A stretch of DNA of 25,238 nucleotides from NCBI GenBank assembly GCA_030637505.1, contig DAOWGJ010000398.1, positions 1-25,238 of the forward strand, in the 5' to 3' direction. The position numbers and the translations under genes are program-made. A model generated the notes under the pieces. It was not told the origin of the DNA and ran no database searches. It saw nothing but the letters and a program-made list of their open reading frames with translations. Below are positions 1 through 8,088 of this stretch, one piece after another; position 1 is the stretch's first letter; each line of letters starts with the position of its first letter. The DNA comes from Holophagae bacterium. GTDB lineage: Bacteria; Acidobacteriota; Thermoanaerobaculia; Thermoanaerobaculales; Sulfomarinibacteraceae.

Positions 1-1
1 C

Positions 2-649
2 GATGACGACGAAATCGACGAAGGCGCCGGGCATGGCACTTTCGTTTCCGGACTGGTCTTGCTGGCCGCGCCCGCAACATCGATCCTCCCCTTTCGGGTA
101 CTCAACGACGACGGGCGCGGATCCACCTTTGACATCAGCCGGGCTGTTCTGCTGGCAATCGACCGGGGCGCAGACGTCATCAACATGTCTTTCGCCTACC
201 CTGACCGTTCCCGAATCCTCGACCGAATCTTGATGGAGGCGTCCCGTCGCGGTGTGGTCTTGGTCTCCGGCGCCGGCAACAACGGTCTTTCGACCCTTCC
301 TTTCCCGGCGAGCGACAACCGGGTTCTCGCCGTTGCGGCAGTCGATGGCGACCTCCGACTGGCAGATTTCAGTAACCGCGGCGGGGATATCACGCTGGGT
401 GCACCGGGCGTCGATTTGTACAGTGCCGGCCTTGGAGCCCAATTCGGAATCTGGTCCGGAACATCCATGGCGGCGCCCCTCGTCAGCGGTACGGCTGCGT
501 TGATGCGTTCGATCAACCCCTACCTCACACCCGATCAGATCAGCGCTGCATTGACTCAGGGAGCGGCTGCCGCTGATCCGGAAGATGACCTTCAATTCTT
601 GTTGCATGCGGGAAACGCTGTCAACCTGATCCCGGACGGACCGCAATGA
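2..649 (+). CDS. Subtilisin-like serine protease (S8 family), C-terminal part
   Basis: The reading frame is open from the left edge, so the gene starts outside the window. The first codons already contain the catalytic-His motif (GHGTFVSG, about codons 10-17). The oxyanion-hole Asn region (SGAGNNG) follows, and then the catalytic Ser motif (GTSMAAPLVSG) near base 455-485. The catalytic Asp must lie upstream of the window. The protein ends about 55 residues after the Ser motif, so no C-terminal sorting or P/C domain is fused to it. S8 proteases cleave peptide bonds through an Asp-His-Ser triad and are usually exported; export here is inferred because the N-terminus is missing. The next gene begins 76 nt downstream on the same strand, so co-transcription is possible. 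Confidence 0.93.
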   Translation, partial: DDDEIDEGAGHGTFVSGLVLLAAPATSILPFRVLNDDGRGSTFDISRAVLLAIDRGADVINMSFAYPDRSRILDRILMEASRRGVVLVSGAGNNGLSTLPFPASDNRVLAVAAVDGDLRLADFSNRGGDITLGAPGVDLYSAGLGAQFGIWSGTSMAAPLVSGTAALMRSINPYLTPDQISAALTQGAAAADPEDDLQFLLHAGNAVNLIPDGPQ

Positions 650-725
650 GCCAATACCTCAACATACGGAATCTCGCGGCCTCCAGGACAGCACCCTGTA
701 AAATGCACGGCCCGGAGGACTGAGC

Positions 726-1979
726 ATGAAATCAATCAATCTCACGTTATGCGTTTTCGCTGCGGCGTTTGTTGTCTCGGTCTTTTGCGCCCCGCCTGCT
801 ACTGCCCAGAGTGCCGGCGTCACCCCAGAGCCCGGCACGCCTTCTTCCGGAGGAATCACTCTCCTGGACGACGAACGCCGTGTCTCGACTTCGGGCACCC
901 TCAAGTATTGGCGAGCCTATTCAACCAACGGTGGCAGGGCCATGCTCAAGGTCTTTCGGCCGGAGGGAAACCGACTGGTTCTGGTCGGAACATCGCCGTT
1001 GGTCACGTTGCCTCCGGGAGAAATTGGGACCTTTCGGTGTTCCATTCCCGTTTCCAGGAACGACATCATCGGCTGCTACTGCCCCGACACCAATTGTGTC
1101 GACAGAAGCGCCTCGGGGCTTGCGCTCGAAGCCGATGGCGACGTCGGTACCTCTCTCTCTGATGTCTTTCGAAACCAAACCGGTGTGCCGGCCGTGTTTG
1201 CGTCCACGACACGGTCGTTCAACGTTCCTTCCATGGCATCGAACGACCTCGTTATTCCCGTTGTTGGTCGCGGGCCAGGTGCTGCGGGAACTGAATGGGT
1301 GACATCACTCGAAATCTTCAATACCGGTGTCCAGGAAGCCCAAGTAGCTCTCTACTTCAACCGGTCGGGGATGGACAACACGACTCCTTCGGCGTCGGCT
1401 CAGGCCTTCATTCCCGCCCGCAGCGTGCTCGTTATCGAGGACCTTCTCCTGGAGACTTTTGAAAATGAAGCGGCCCTCGGTTCCGTGGATCTAATCGCCT
1501 CCGAGAACATCATCGCTCACTCCTACATTACGAACACCGGGAGTGCCGTCGGCACGTTTGGGCAGAAAGTGCCCGCCGTACCGGCAGACTGGGGATTGGG
1601 CGACGATGAGGCGCCCGGTCTGGATCCCAACGCCGATATCGCCTATCTTTTTTCTCTCGTCGAAAATGATGGGTTCCGCACGAATCTCGGCATCTGTAAC
1701 GTGTCTGGGGTCGTGCTCGAGGTGGACCTGTCGGCTTTCGACGGCACATCCCCTGTGGGCAATCCCATTCGATTGACCTTGCCACCCTTTTCCCACCAAC
1801 AGATCAACAGAGTGTTGCACGCCATCGACGCCGCGGACCACCCCTCGGGATTGCGCCTGAATGTCTCGGCCGCGCCGGGATCAAACGCCCGTTTCATCGC
1901 GTATTCTTCCCGTGTAGACAATACCAGTGGTGACGCCGTCTTCCAGATCGCGGACCGCCAGCCCCCACTGACTGACTAA
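726..1979 (+). CDS. Secreted protein with two related beta-sandwich-like domains, function unknown
   Basis: The ATG is preceded by GGAGGAC about 7 nt upstream, which fixes the start. Residues 1-28 form a typical signal peptide (basic Lys, hydrophobic core, APPATAQ cleavage region), so the protein is exported. I do not recognise a catalytic motif. Two regions look related. One (about residues 195-280) begins WVTSLEIFNTG and ends with a block about Ala-His-Ser-Tyr. The other (about 315-410) begins FRTNLGICNVS and ends RFIAYSSRVDNTSGDAVF. Both alternate short hydrophobic strands with a proline-rich middle segment, as expected of beta-sandwich domains. Proteins with the FRTNLG...VDN.TGD pattern are, as I recall, frequent in the secretomes of Acidobacteriota-like genomes; the role is probably surface or extracellular. 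It follows the protease gene by 76 nt and may be expressed with it. Confidence 0.85.
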   Translation: MKSINLTLCVFAAAFVVSVFCAPPATAQSAGVTPEPGTPSSGGITLLDDERRVSTSGTLKYWRAYSTNGGRAMLKVFRPEGNRLVLVGTSPLVTLPPGEIGTFRCSIPVSRNDIIGCYCPDTNCVDRSASGLALEADGDVGTSLSDVFRNQTGVPAVFASTTRSFNVPSMASNDLVIPVVGRGPGAAGTEWVTSLEIFNTGVQEAQVALYFNRSGMDNTTPSASAQAFIPARSVLVIEDLLLETFENEAALGSVDLIASENIIAHSYITNTGSAVGTFGQKVPAVPADWGLGDDEAPGLDPNADIAYLFSLVENDGFRTNLGICNVSGVVLEVDLSAFDGTSPVGNPIRLTLPPFSHQQINRVLHAIDAADHPSGLRLNVSAAPGSNARFIAYSSRVDNTSGDAVFQIADRQPPLTD

Positions 1980-2003
1980 GCTGTCAGCTGTCAGCTGTCA
2001 GCT
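1980..2003 (+). repeat. Heptamer tandem repeat (GCTGTCA)x3 directly after a stop codon
   Basis: Three exact copies of GCTGTCA plus GCT begin on the base after the TAA at 1977-1979. A related repeat with unit AGCTCTC lies directly after the stop codon of the nucleoside transporter on the other strand, at 15333-15350. It may be a short tandemly repeated repetitive sequence; no function is known to me. Confidence 0.85.
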
Positions 2004-2097
2004 TGGGCATGCAAAAACCTGGGAATAGCCACAAACAGGCTCAAGAGTCTCTTTCCAAATTATAAATAATATCCAATAGCGCCAAATGCACTCCGAG

Positions 2098-2111
2098 GTG
2101 ACTGTAGTCAC
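2098..2111. promoter_or_regulatory. Inverted repeat GTGACT-GT-AGTCAC upstream of the repeat-protein gene
   Basis: Two 6-base arms separated by 2 bases lie 73 nt before the ATG at 2184. Just upstream is an AT-rich stretch (2056-2074, containing TATAAAT) that stands out in this GC-rich DNA and could hold a -10 element. Together they could be an operator and promoter for the secreted repeat protein. This is suggestive only. Confidence 0.3.
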
Positions 2112-2183
2112 AAATCTCGAAATTCTTCCGTATCAAAACCCGGATTGAACCGACATCTGAACCAAATCGAAAGGAGGTTCGAG

Positions 2184-5100
2184 ATGAAAACTCGGAACCG
2201 AACGATCCTGAACTTTGTGGTCTTTCTTACAATCATGGCTCTCACAGGCCAAGCGGGGGCAGGTATCCAGCCCAGGCTTGAGGGCAGCCTTTCCCAACAA
2301 AATGCCATGGTGGTCACTACCCGGACTTCGACGACTGTGGCGATCGAAGGGGCCGTGATCCATTTGGAAACCGGCGCCCTTCGCCTTGTCCGGGGAGGAT
2401 CTGAAGGTGGATTCCTCCAGATCGACGCCGTCGGCCTCACCCCCGAGTCGCGGTACATGATCCTCGCTGGGCAAACGCCGATCTACGCGTTTTCCGGAGA
2501 CTCAAACGGTCTCTACTCTGCACGGATCACTGACCGAATTCAGGTCGAAGGATCGGTGATGGTTCGAAATTCTGGACGGCCCTTTGCCTCGGGTCTCAGC
2601 GGTCTGACGGTCGTCAATCTCGCGACCGGTCTCATCGGTTACTCCCGACCCGATCACGCGAAGAGCGAGCAGACCGAAACAACTCCTTTGTGCGCCGATG
2701 ACCAAACGGCTGAAGGACTGGCTACGGTAACAGCCTACGGCGACGTCCAACTCTTCATCGCTGAAGGCTGGGGCCTCCCGGCATCAGTCGAGCTGATGGT
2801 TATCGCAGACGGAGTCCCGGTCGGCTCCGCCATGGTTGACCCACGCGGTTACTTCATGTTCCAAGCCGGCAATGTCCCGGGCACCAATGCCCCCATCCCT
2901 CCGGAACTTATCCCAGTAACCGACATCAGCGAGGTCCTTATTATCGGACCTGACCAGGCCCCCGTTCTTTTCGGAAACTTTGACGACCCCTGCACCGATG
3001 GGGGTGGCGGTGGTGGTGATCCGCCGACCGGAAGCGGTTCGATCTTCATCTGCGGCAGTGATACCAATACGATGATTGGTTCCATGGACTGGATCACCTG
3101 GGCCGACGGCATACAGGTCGCCATGGTTTCAGCCTTCGAGCTGCCTCCAGACATTCTCGTCGATGTGGCCTTCGATGCCATTTTGATCGGAACCGCCCCG
3201 ACTGGCCCCCGAGGAGATTTTTTCGTAACATTCTCTACGGATCCACTTGGGGATGAACTTCCGTTCCCGCCGAATGCGCCTCCCCTTGACCAAGTAGAGA
3301 CAGTTGACCTGATTTCAGGCGACGTTGTCTTGGGGTCCGGTGTTGATGGCGAGGAATGTGACTGGATTGATCCACCTGTTCCGGTCGATGAGAGCTACAC
3401 CGCTCTCTGTCCCGTTGACCCCGGAACGTTTGCGTTCGGCGAAAGCGGTTGGGTCATCTGGGACGACGGAACTGAGGATTTCTACGTCAGCGCCATGGGA
3501 CTCGAGCCCTTCGAAACCTTGACCTTGATCGTCGACAGTCACGACCTCGGCGCCTTCACCGCCTCCGAGCGAGGGGATCTCAACCTGTGGTTCTCCTCCA
3601 ATCACGGCGGCGACATCCTGGATCTCCCCTCGGAAATCCGACCAGTCTCCTCGATCGACCAGGTCTCTCTGGTCTCTCCCGATGGAGCACCCATTGTTGC
3701 CGGCAGCTTCATCGACGGCTGCGACGATCTGCCCGACCCGCCCGTACCGCTCGATGAGGATTTTACCAACCTCTGTCCCGTTGATCCTGGTTCTTTCGCC
3801 GCCGGTGAAACCGGCTGGGTCGTCTGGGACGATGGCACCGAAGACTTCTTCGTCGGCGTCTATGAACTCCAACCTCTGAGCACCTGGAACCTGATCGTCG
3901 ACGGCCACGACCTCGGCGCCTTCACCGCCTCCGACCGGGGCGAGATCAACCTCTGGTTCTCCTCCAATCCCAACGGCGGACACGGCGGCAACCCGGGAAT
4001 GGATGTCCTGCCACTGCCGGACGAAATCCGGCCGGTCTCTTCGATCGACCAGGTCTCGCTGGTCTCTCCCGACGGAGCACCCATTGTTGCAGGCAGCTTC
4101 ATCGACGGCTGCGACGACATTCCGGACCCCCCAGTCCCAGTTGACGAGGACTACACACAGCTCTGCCCCGTCGATCCAGGATCTTTTGCATCCGGCATGA
4201 CAGGCTGGACCGTCTGGGACGACGGAACCGAGAACTTCTTCGTCGATGTCTTCGGACTCGATCCCAACAGCGCGTTGAACCTGATCGTCGATGGTCACGA
4301 CCTCGGCGCTTTCACCGCCTCTGACCGGGGCGACATCTTCCTGCAGTTTTCGTCCGATCCCTCGGGCGGAGGCGGCCCCGGGCAGGGCGGCGACTTCTTG
4401 CCCCTCCCCGATGAGATCCAGCCGGTTTCCTCGATCGATCAGGTCTCACTGGTCTCTCCCGATGGCGCACCCATTGTTGCCGGCAGCTTCATCGACGGCT
4501 GCGGCGACATTCCGGACCCCCCTGTCCCAGTTGACGAGGGCTACACACAGCTCTGCCCCGCCACCGCGAATATGGCTGCGGGAGAAGTCGGCTGGATTAC
4601 TTGGGACGACGGAACCGAACAACTGATGGTGGCGGCATTCCCGCTCGAGCCGGACGCGTCGTACCAAATCATCATCGACGGATTCGATCTTGGGTTGTTT
4701 GATGTCGATAGAGACGGCTCCCTCTGGGTTGACTTCTCTTCCGATCCGATCTTCGCAGGACAGGTTCCTCTTCCCGAGGACGTTCAACCGGTCTCCAACA
4801 TCGATGTCGTTGAAATCCGCGACGCCCAAGGAACAGTCATCGTCGCCGGCTCGTTCTCCGAACCGTGCAGCATGGAGTGGGACTACGAGGCTGATGCTAC
4901 CGGTCTTTGTAATGACGCCGACGGACATGGCGGAGACTCCTGGTGGTGGATGAACACAATCAACGGCCATGCAGTCGAAGAAGGCCTTTTCGTCTTCTTC
5001 TGGGAAGCAGAAGATGCAACGACCTACTCCGTTGTAATAGACGGCATCGATATCGGTGAGATGGCGCCCATTTACGGCAGGGACAGCCTGGTGCTGGTCT

Positions 5101-5297
5101 TGAACCTCGGTAACCCTGGCGACGAGCCGATCCCCGATGAGCTGAGCCCAATTTCCGGAATCGACATTGTCCAAATCTTCGATGGCGCGGGGCAGCTGGT
5201 CGTGTCCGGAAGCTACTCGGAGTCCTGCTCTGGGGACGATCCCTGGGACCCCGGCGATGGACCGAGAAGCTCGGGCAGCCACCATTCTGTTGACTAA
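2184..5297 (+). CDS. Large secreted protein of tandem ~120-130-residue domains, function unknown
   Basis: I chose the ATG at 2184 because AAGGAGG lies 7 nt upstream and a signal peptide (MKTRNR, then a hydrophobic run to GQAGAG) follows directly; an in-frame ATG at 2145 lacks both. The mature protein is a string of about seven related domains of 120-130 residues. Each has a Cys near its start (LCPVDPG), a GW.x.WDDGTE strand, a LIVDGHDLG strand, LP-E/D-I.PVSSID, and a closing Cys (SFIDGC). Linkers are proline- and acid-rich (PDPPVPVDE). Copies 3-5 are near-identical, while copies 1, 2, 6 and 7 are diverged. The paired Cys in each unit probably form a disulfide. The composition is very acidic, with Gly/Pro linkers, consistent with an extracellular adhesin or structural protein. 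No enzyme motif or C-terminal anchor is visible. A strong terminator follows 25 nt after the stop. Confidence 0.9.
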   Translation: MKTRNRTILNFVVFLTIMALTGQAGAGIQPRLEGSLSQQNAMVVTTRTSTTVAIEGAVIHLETGALRLVRGGSEGGFLQIDAVGLTPESRYMILAGQTPIYAFSGDSNGLYSARITDRIQVEGSVMVRNSGRPFASGLSGLTVVNLATGLIGYSRPDHAKSEQTETTPLCADDQTAEGLATVTAYGDVQLFIAEGWGLPASVELMVIADGVPVGSAMVDPRGYFMFQAGNVPGTNAPIPPELIPVTDISEVLIIGPDQAPVLFGNFDDPCTDGGGGGGDPPTGSGSIFICGSDTNTMIGSMDWITWADGIQVAMVSAFELPPDILVDVAFDAILIGTAPTGPRGDFFVTFSTDPLGDELPFPPNAPPLDQVETVDLISGDVVLGSGVDGEECDWIDPPVPVDESYTALCPVDPGTFAFGESGWVIWDDGTEDFYVSAMGLEPFETLTLIVDSHDLGAFTASERGDLNLWFSSNHGGDILDLPSEIRPVSSIDQVSLVSPDGAPIVAGSFIDGCDDLPDPPVPLDEDFTNLCPVDPGSFAAGETGWVVWDDGTEDFFVGVYELQPLSTWNLIVDGHDLGAFTASDRGEINLWFSSNPNGGHGGNPGMDVLPLPDEIRPVSSIDQVSLVSPDGAPIVAGSFIDGCDDIPDPPVPVDEDYTQLCPVDPGSFASGMTGWTVWDDGTENFFVDVFGLDPNSALNLIVDGHDLGAFTASDRGDIFLQFSSDPSGGGGPGQGGDFLPLPDEIQPVSSIDQVSLVSPDGAPIVAGSFIDGCGDIPDPPVPVDEGYTQLCPATANMAAGEVGWITWDDGTEQLMVAAFPLEPDASYQIIIDGFDLGLFDVDRDGSLWVDFSSDPIFAGQVPLPEDVQPVSNIDVVEIRDAQGTVIVAGSFSEPCSMEWDYEADATGLCNDADGHGGDSWWWMNTINGHAVEEGLFVFFWEAEDATTYSVVIDGIDIGEMAPIYGRDSLVLVLNLGNPGDEPIPDELSPISGIDIVQIFDGAGQLVVSGSYSESCSGDDPWDPGDGPRSSGSHHSVD
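3396..4541 (+). repeat. Three near-identical tandem coding repeats (366, 390, 390 bp)
   Basis: Units start at 3396, 3762 and 4152, and a fourth, diverging unit starts at 4542. Long stretches match almost base for base, for example around 3640-3725, 4030-4115 and 4425-4505. The differences cluster in a Gly/Asn-rich loop that varies in length (about 3600, 3970 and 4360). This indicates recent duplication or ongoing gene conversion within the gene. Confidence 0.9.
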
Positions 5298-5322
5298 CTC
5301 CACTGAACCTTCCCTCTCAACC

Positions 5323-5351
5323 AAGGCCCCGGCTGAAAAGCCGGGGCCTTT
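5323..5351 (+). terminator. Rho-independent terminator of the repeat-protein gene
   Basis: A perfect 11-bp stem (AAGGCCCCGGC / GCCGGGGCCTT) with a 6-nt loop TGAAAA lies 25 nt past the stop codon. The downstream T-run is short on the + strand (CTTTA). Confidence 0.88.
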
Positions 5352-5553
5352 ATCTGGCGGCTTCTCGTTCTTCTGCCCCCTGGTCAGCCCCAACGGCGGC
5401 GGCAACCCGATTCGGTTCCGGTTGGGCCTGGTTTTCGCTCCATGGCTTCGGTCACTTGGTGGAAGTCGTCAACTGGGAGCAGGTGGAAGTCAATTTCCAG
5501 GGTGCGTGATAGGCACTGAACCTTGAGTTGATTCGAAAGCCGAAGCAAACGAA
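5352..5553. other. Gap between two convergent terminators, nothing recognised
   Basis: These 200 bases lie between the terminators of convergent genes (the whole gene-free stretch is 5298-5609). Short open frames cross it, but none has a Shine-Dalgarno site or a recognisable product. I see no repeat or RNA signature. Confidence 0.6.
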
Positions 5554-5583
5554 CAAAAAAAGGGCCTCCCGCGGGAGGCCCTT
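5554..5583 (-). terminator. Rho-independent terminator of the PpiC-family gene
   Basis: Read on the minus strand, the stem AGGGCCTCCCGCGGGAGGCC(CT) is self-complementary over 22 nt and is followed by a run of seven T. It lies 27 nt past the stop of the minus-strand gene at 5610. Confidence 0.92.
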
Positions 5584-5609
5584 CTCGATGTCAGAAAATG
5601 AAAAGTGCG

Positions 5610-6587
5610 CTACGAAGCAGCGCCGGCTGAACCGACCGGAACAATCTCAGCCTTCTCCCGAAGGCCGGCCAACAGCTCCTCGACCCGCTTCCCCTGCCCT
5701 TCTTGTGTCAGACCCTGACGAATCCGGTCCCGCACCTCTTCGAGCGGCACCGTCCGAGCATCGCGGCGGTCCTCGACCCGAATAACGTGGAACCCGAACC
5801 GGGTTTCGACGATCTCGGAGGTTTCCCCCGGCTTCATGGCGAAGGCCGCGTCAGCAAACGGCGCCACCATCCGCTCCCGGGTAAAGAAGCCAAGGTCTCC
5901 GCCTTTCGGACCGCTGGGGCCTTCGGAAAGCTCGGTGGCCAGCGTGGCAAAATCCTCACCCGCAAGCGCACGCTTTCGGGCCGCTTCAGCCTTGGCCTTG
6001 GCCGCGGCCTTGGTCTCGTCATCGGCACCAGACTCCACCTTGAACAGGATGTGGCGCGCGCTGATCTCCTCGGCCGCTTCGAAAAACGTCGGATTTTCTG
6101 AATAGAAGGCCGATACCTGCTCATCGGAGACCTCGACGCCGGCGCCGAGTTGCTTGAGAAGTTGGTTGACAAGGTCGGCATCCTCGATCAGCTCCTTGAG
6201 CCGCCCTCGGTCCATGCCCTGCTGCTCCAGAGTCACATCCAGTTCTTCGGCGCCACCGGCACTGGCTTCCGCCTTTTCTACACTGGTTTTGACGATGGCC
6301 GGGTCAACCGTGAATTCCCGCCGTCTGGCTTCTTGCACCAGCAACATGCCGTCCACCATCTGCTGCATCGCGGCAGCGCCGATCCTTTGAGGATCTACCT
6401 GTTGGCCCGATGCTGCCATGGTCTGTGCCATCTGTTGGGCCGCCATCTGGACCTCCCCTGCGTACACGGGGTCGCCGTTGACGGTGACAACAACCTGGTC
6501 AGGAGGGGTCGTCGGCGCCTGTGCCAACGCCACAGTCGCGGAAAAAAGGAGTGTCAAAAGAACAACGAATTGAATGGAACGCATCAT
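5610..6587 (-). CDS. Periplasmic peptidyl-prolyl cis-trans isomerase, SurA/PpiC (parvulin) type
   Basis: The start is placed at the ATG at 6587 (a second ATG follows at once), because GGAGGG lies about 8 nt upstream and a signal peptide (RSIQFVVLLTLLFSATVALAQA) follows; a longer frame from 6638 lacks both. After the signal peptide comes a SurA-N-like helical chaperone region (VVVTVNGDPVYAGEV, then a Gln/Met-rich helix). Next is a parvulin domain, about residues 180-290, with the usual marks ARHILF, GEDFATLATELSEGPSGPKGGDLGFF, MVAPFADAAF and ETRFGFHVIRVEDRR. A C-terminal helix closes the protein. Parvulins isomerise Xaa-Pro bonds, and SurA/PrsA relatives help fold exported proteins. It is a single gene with its own terminator, next to a block of secreted proteins that could be clients (inference). 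Length, about 325 residues, fits the family. Confidence 0.93.
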   Translation of the reverse strand: MMRSIQFVVLLTLLFSATVALAQAPTTPPDQVVVTVNGDPVYAGEVQMAAQQMAQTMAASGQQVDPQRIGAAAMQQMVDGMLLVQEARRREFTVDPAIVKTSVEKAEASAGGAEELDVTLEQQGMDRGRLKELIEDADLVNQLLKQLGAGVEVSDEQVSAFYSENPTFFEAAEEISARHILFKVESGADDETKAAAKAKAEAARKRALAGEDFATLATELSEGPSGPKGGDLGFFTRERMVAPFADAAFAMKPGETSEIVETRFGFHVIRVEDRRDARTVPLEEVRDRIRQGLTQEGQGKRVEELLAGLREKAEIVPVGSAGAAS

Positions 6588-6753
6588 CACTGGCCCTCCA
6601 GGGCAAAAAGAGTTATCGACAACAAATGGGCGTCGCAAAGCGCGGGCAGCCCGGGCCGAACGCGGACCCTATCATAATTTGGGAGCGGACCGGTATTTGG
6701 GGAGTGTCGCTGTAGCAGTTCTTGGAAAATACTCAGACCGGGTCGAATTGTGT

Positions 6754-6781
6754 TTGCATTCTTGCGCAATCATGCTATTGT
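6754..6781 (+). promoter_or_regulatory. Possible promoter of arsR, leaderless arrangement
   Basis: TTGCAT and TATTGT are separated by 16 nt, and the -10 ends 6 nt before the ATG at 6788, which has no Shine-Dalgarno sequence. The palindrome TTGCGCAA (6762-6769) lies in the spacer and could be part of an ArsR operator. The match to consensus is modest. Confidence 0.35.
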
Positions 6782-6787
6782 CGATTC

Positions 6788-7123
6788 ATGAACGGCATAT
6801 TGCAGGCCCAGGCAATCCAATCGTGGCTCCGGCCGGAAGTCTTCAAGGCCCTGGCCGACGAAACTCGTTTGGCCGTCCTGGCCCGCATCGCCGTCGCCGG
6901 TAGCGCGATGACGGTTTCCGAGATCAAAGACTGCTGCGGCATCCACCTTTCGGGTGTTTCACGTCACCTGCGGCAACTCCGGCTGGCCGGCCTGGTCCAG
7001 GCGGAAAAGGACGGGCGCGAAGTGCGGTACCGCCTGCAGGCCGACGACGTCATCGCCCTTCTGCGGGGCCTCGCCGATTCGCTGGAATCTTGTAGAACAG
7101 ACTGTTGTGCGGAGGAAGAATGA
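6788..7123 (+). CDS. arsR: ArsR/SmtB-family metalloregulator, partner of arsM
   Basis: A winged-helix repressor of 111 residues, which is the usual size. FKALADETRLAVLARI is the classic N-terminal helix of the family, and GIHLSGVSRHLRQLRLAGLV is the recognition helix-turn-helix. A Cys pair (C49-C50) sits at the start of the DNA-binding helix region, and a Cys-rich tail follows (C102, C106, C107). These are candidate trivalent-arsenic ligands, but the arrangement differs from the CVC motif of E. coli ArsR. I chose the ATG at 6788 because family N-termini start there; an upstream in-frame ATG at 6722 adds a poorly conserved leader. The stop overlaps the arsM start (ATGA), so the two are translationally coupled. 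It is expected to repress its own operon until As(III) binds. Confidence 0.92.
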   Translation: MNGILQAQAIQSWLRPEVFKALADETRLAVLARIAVAGSAMTVSEIKDCCGIHLSGVSRHLRQLRLAGLVQAEKDGREVRYRLQADDVIALLRGLADSLESCRTDCCAEEE

Positions 7124-8019
7124 GCCAGGAAAAAACCCTGAAATCCAGCTGTTGTGCCGGTTCGCCGGTCGCCGAAACAATTCCGGACGACAAGGACGCC
7201 GTTCGAGCCCAGGTCAGCAAGGCCTACGCAAACGCAGTCACACTCAGCGTCAAGGAGAGCGGCAACGCCTGCTGTTCGAACACGCTCCCCGTCGGCATCG
7301 CTGCGCAGACAGCCGGCTACAGCGACGGCGAAACGGGCGAGTACTCGGACGCGGCCCAATCGTCCTTCGGTTGCGGAAACCCCCTCGCATTTGCCGGGGT
7401 CAAGGAGGGCCAAACGGTACTCGACCTCGGCTCCGGAGCCGGTTTCGACCTGCTGCTGGCGAGCCGCAAGGTCGGCCCCGAGGGCAGGGTCATCGGTATC
7501 GACATGACGGACGAAATGATCAAGGTCGCACGCGACAACATCAACCGGGCCGGCGCCGATAACGTCGAGGTGCGCAAGGGCATGATCGAGGATCTCCCGG
7601 TCGAAGACGCCTCCGTCGACTGGGTGATCTCCAACTGCGTCATCAATTTGTCTCCCCAGAAAGAAAAGGTCTTCTCCGAGATCGCCCGGGTCCTCAAGCC
7701 CGGCGGACGCTTCTCGGTCTCCGACATCGTCGCTCAGGACCTCCCCGACGACATCAGGAACCTCGCCACCGCCTACTCCGCCTGTATCGGCGGCGCTATT
7801 TCGGAGGAACAATACCTCGCCGGTCTGACGACCGCCGGCCTGGATGGCCTCGAGGTCACCGAACGGCTGGTCTACGACGAGACCCAGCTCCGCGGCATGG
7901 TCGGCAGTGACCTGGCGGCCCTCGGAGTCCCGGCCGATCTGCTCGACGCACAGCTCGGAGGAGTCGTCGGCAAGGTCTGGAGCGCCAAGATCACGGGGCA
8001 AAAATCCAGAAATTCCTGA
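7120..8019 (+). CDS. arsM: Arsenite S-adenosylmethionine methyltransferase
   Basis: The start overlaps the arsR stop by 4 nt and is preceded by GGAGGAAG. The protein has 299 residues. The SAM site is clear (VLDLGSGAGFD, residues 100-110; GRVIGIDMT, 122-130). Family hallmarks are present: FGCGNP (C85), SNCVINL (C173) and ACIGGAISEEQY (C222), plus a Cys pair at 51-52. These correspond to the conserved cysteines that bind As(III) and take part in the disulfide cascade of ArsM enzymes. ArsM methylates As(III) to mono-, di- and trimethyl arsenicals in the cytoplasm. The N-terminal CC (11-12) is an extra Cys pair of unknown role. No arsenite efflux pump or arsenate reductase is in the window, so detoxification here would rest on methylation unless those genes are elsewhere. 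Confidence 0.96.
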   Translation: MSQEKTLKSSCCAGSPVAETIPDDKDAVRAQVSKAYANAVTLSVKESGNACCSNTLPVGIAAQTAGYSDGETGEYSDAAQSSFGCGNPLAFAGVKEGQTVLDLGSGAGFDLLLASRKVGPEGRVIGIDMTDEMIKVARDNINRAGADNVEVRKGMIEDLPVEDASVDWVISNCVINLSPQKEKVFSEIARVLKPGGRFSVSDIVAQDLPDDIRNLATAYSACIGGAISEEQYLAGLTTAGLDGLEVTERLVYDETQLRGMVGSDLAALGVPADLLDAQLGGVVGKVWSAKITGQKSRNS

Positions 8020-8088
8020 ATCTCCTGATCGTGGCTCACGACCGGTAGCAGAAACTACAGGTATGATGCGGACAGGGAGGCGGGGCTG

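Noticed and set aside
3315..4298. Minus-strand open frame of 327 codons inside the tandem-repeat gene
   Set aside because: It is the antisense of the repeated coding units, has no Shine-Dalgarno site, and the sense protein has a signal peptide and conserved repeats.
4446..5405. Minus-strand open frame of 319 codons at the end of the repeat gene
   Set aside because: It also mirrors the repeat gene and runs through the terminator hairpin; no recognisable product.
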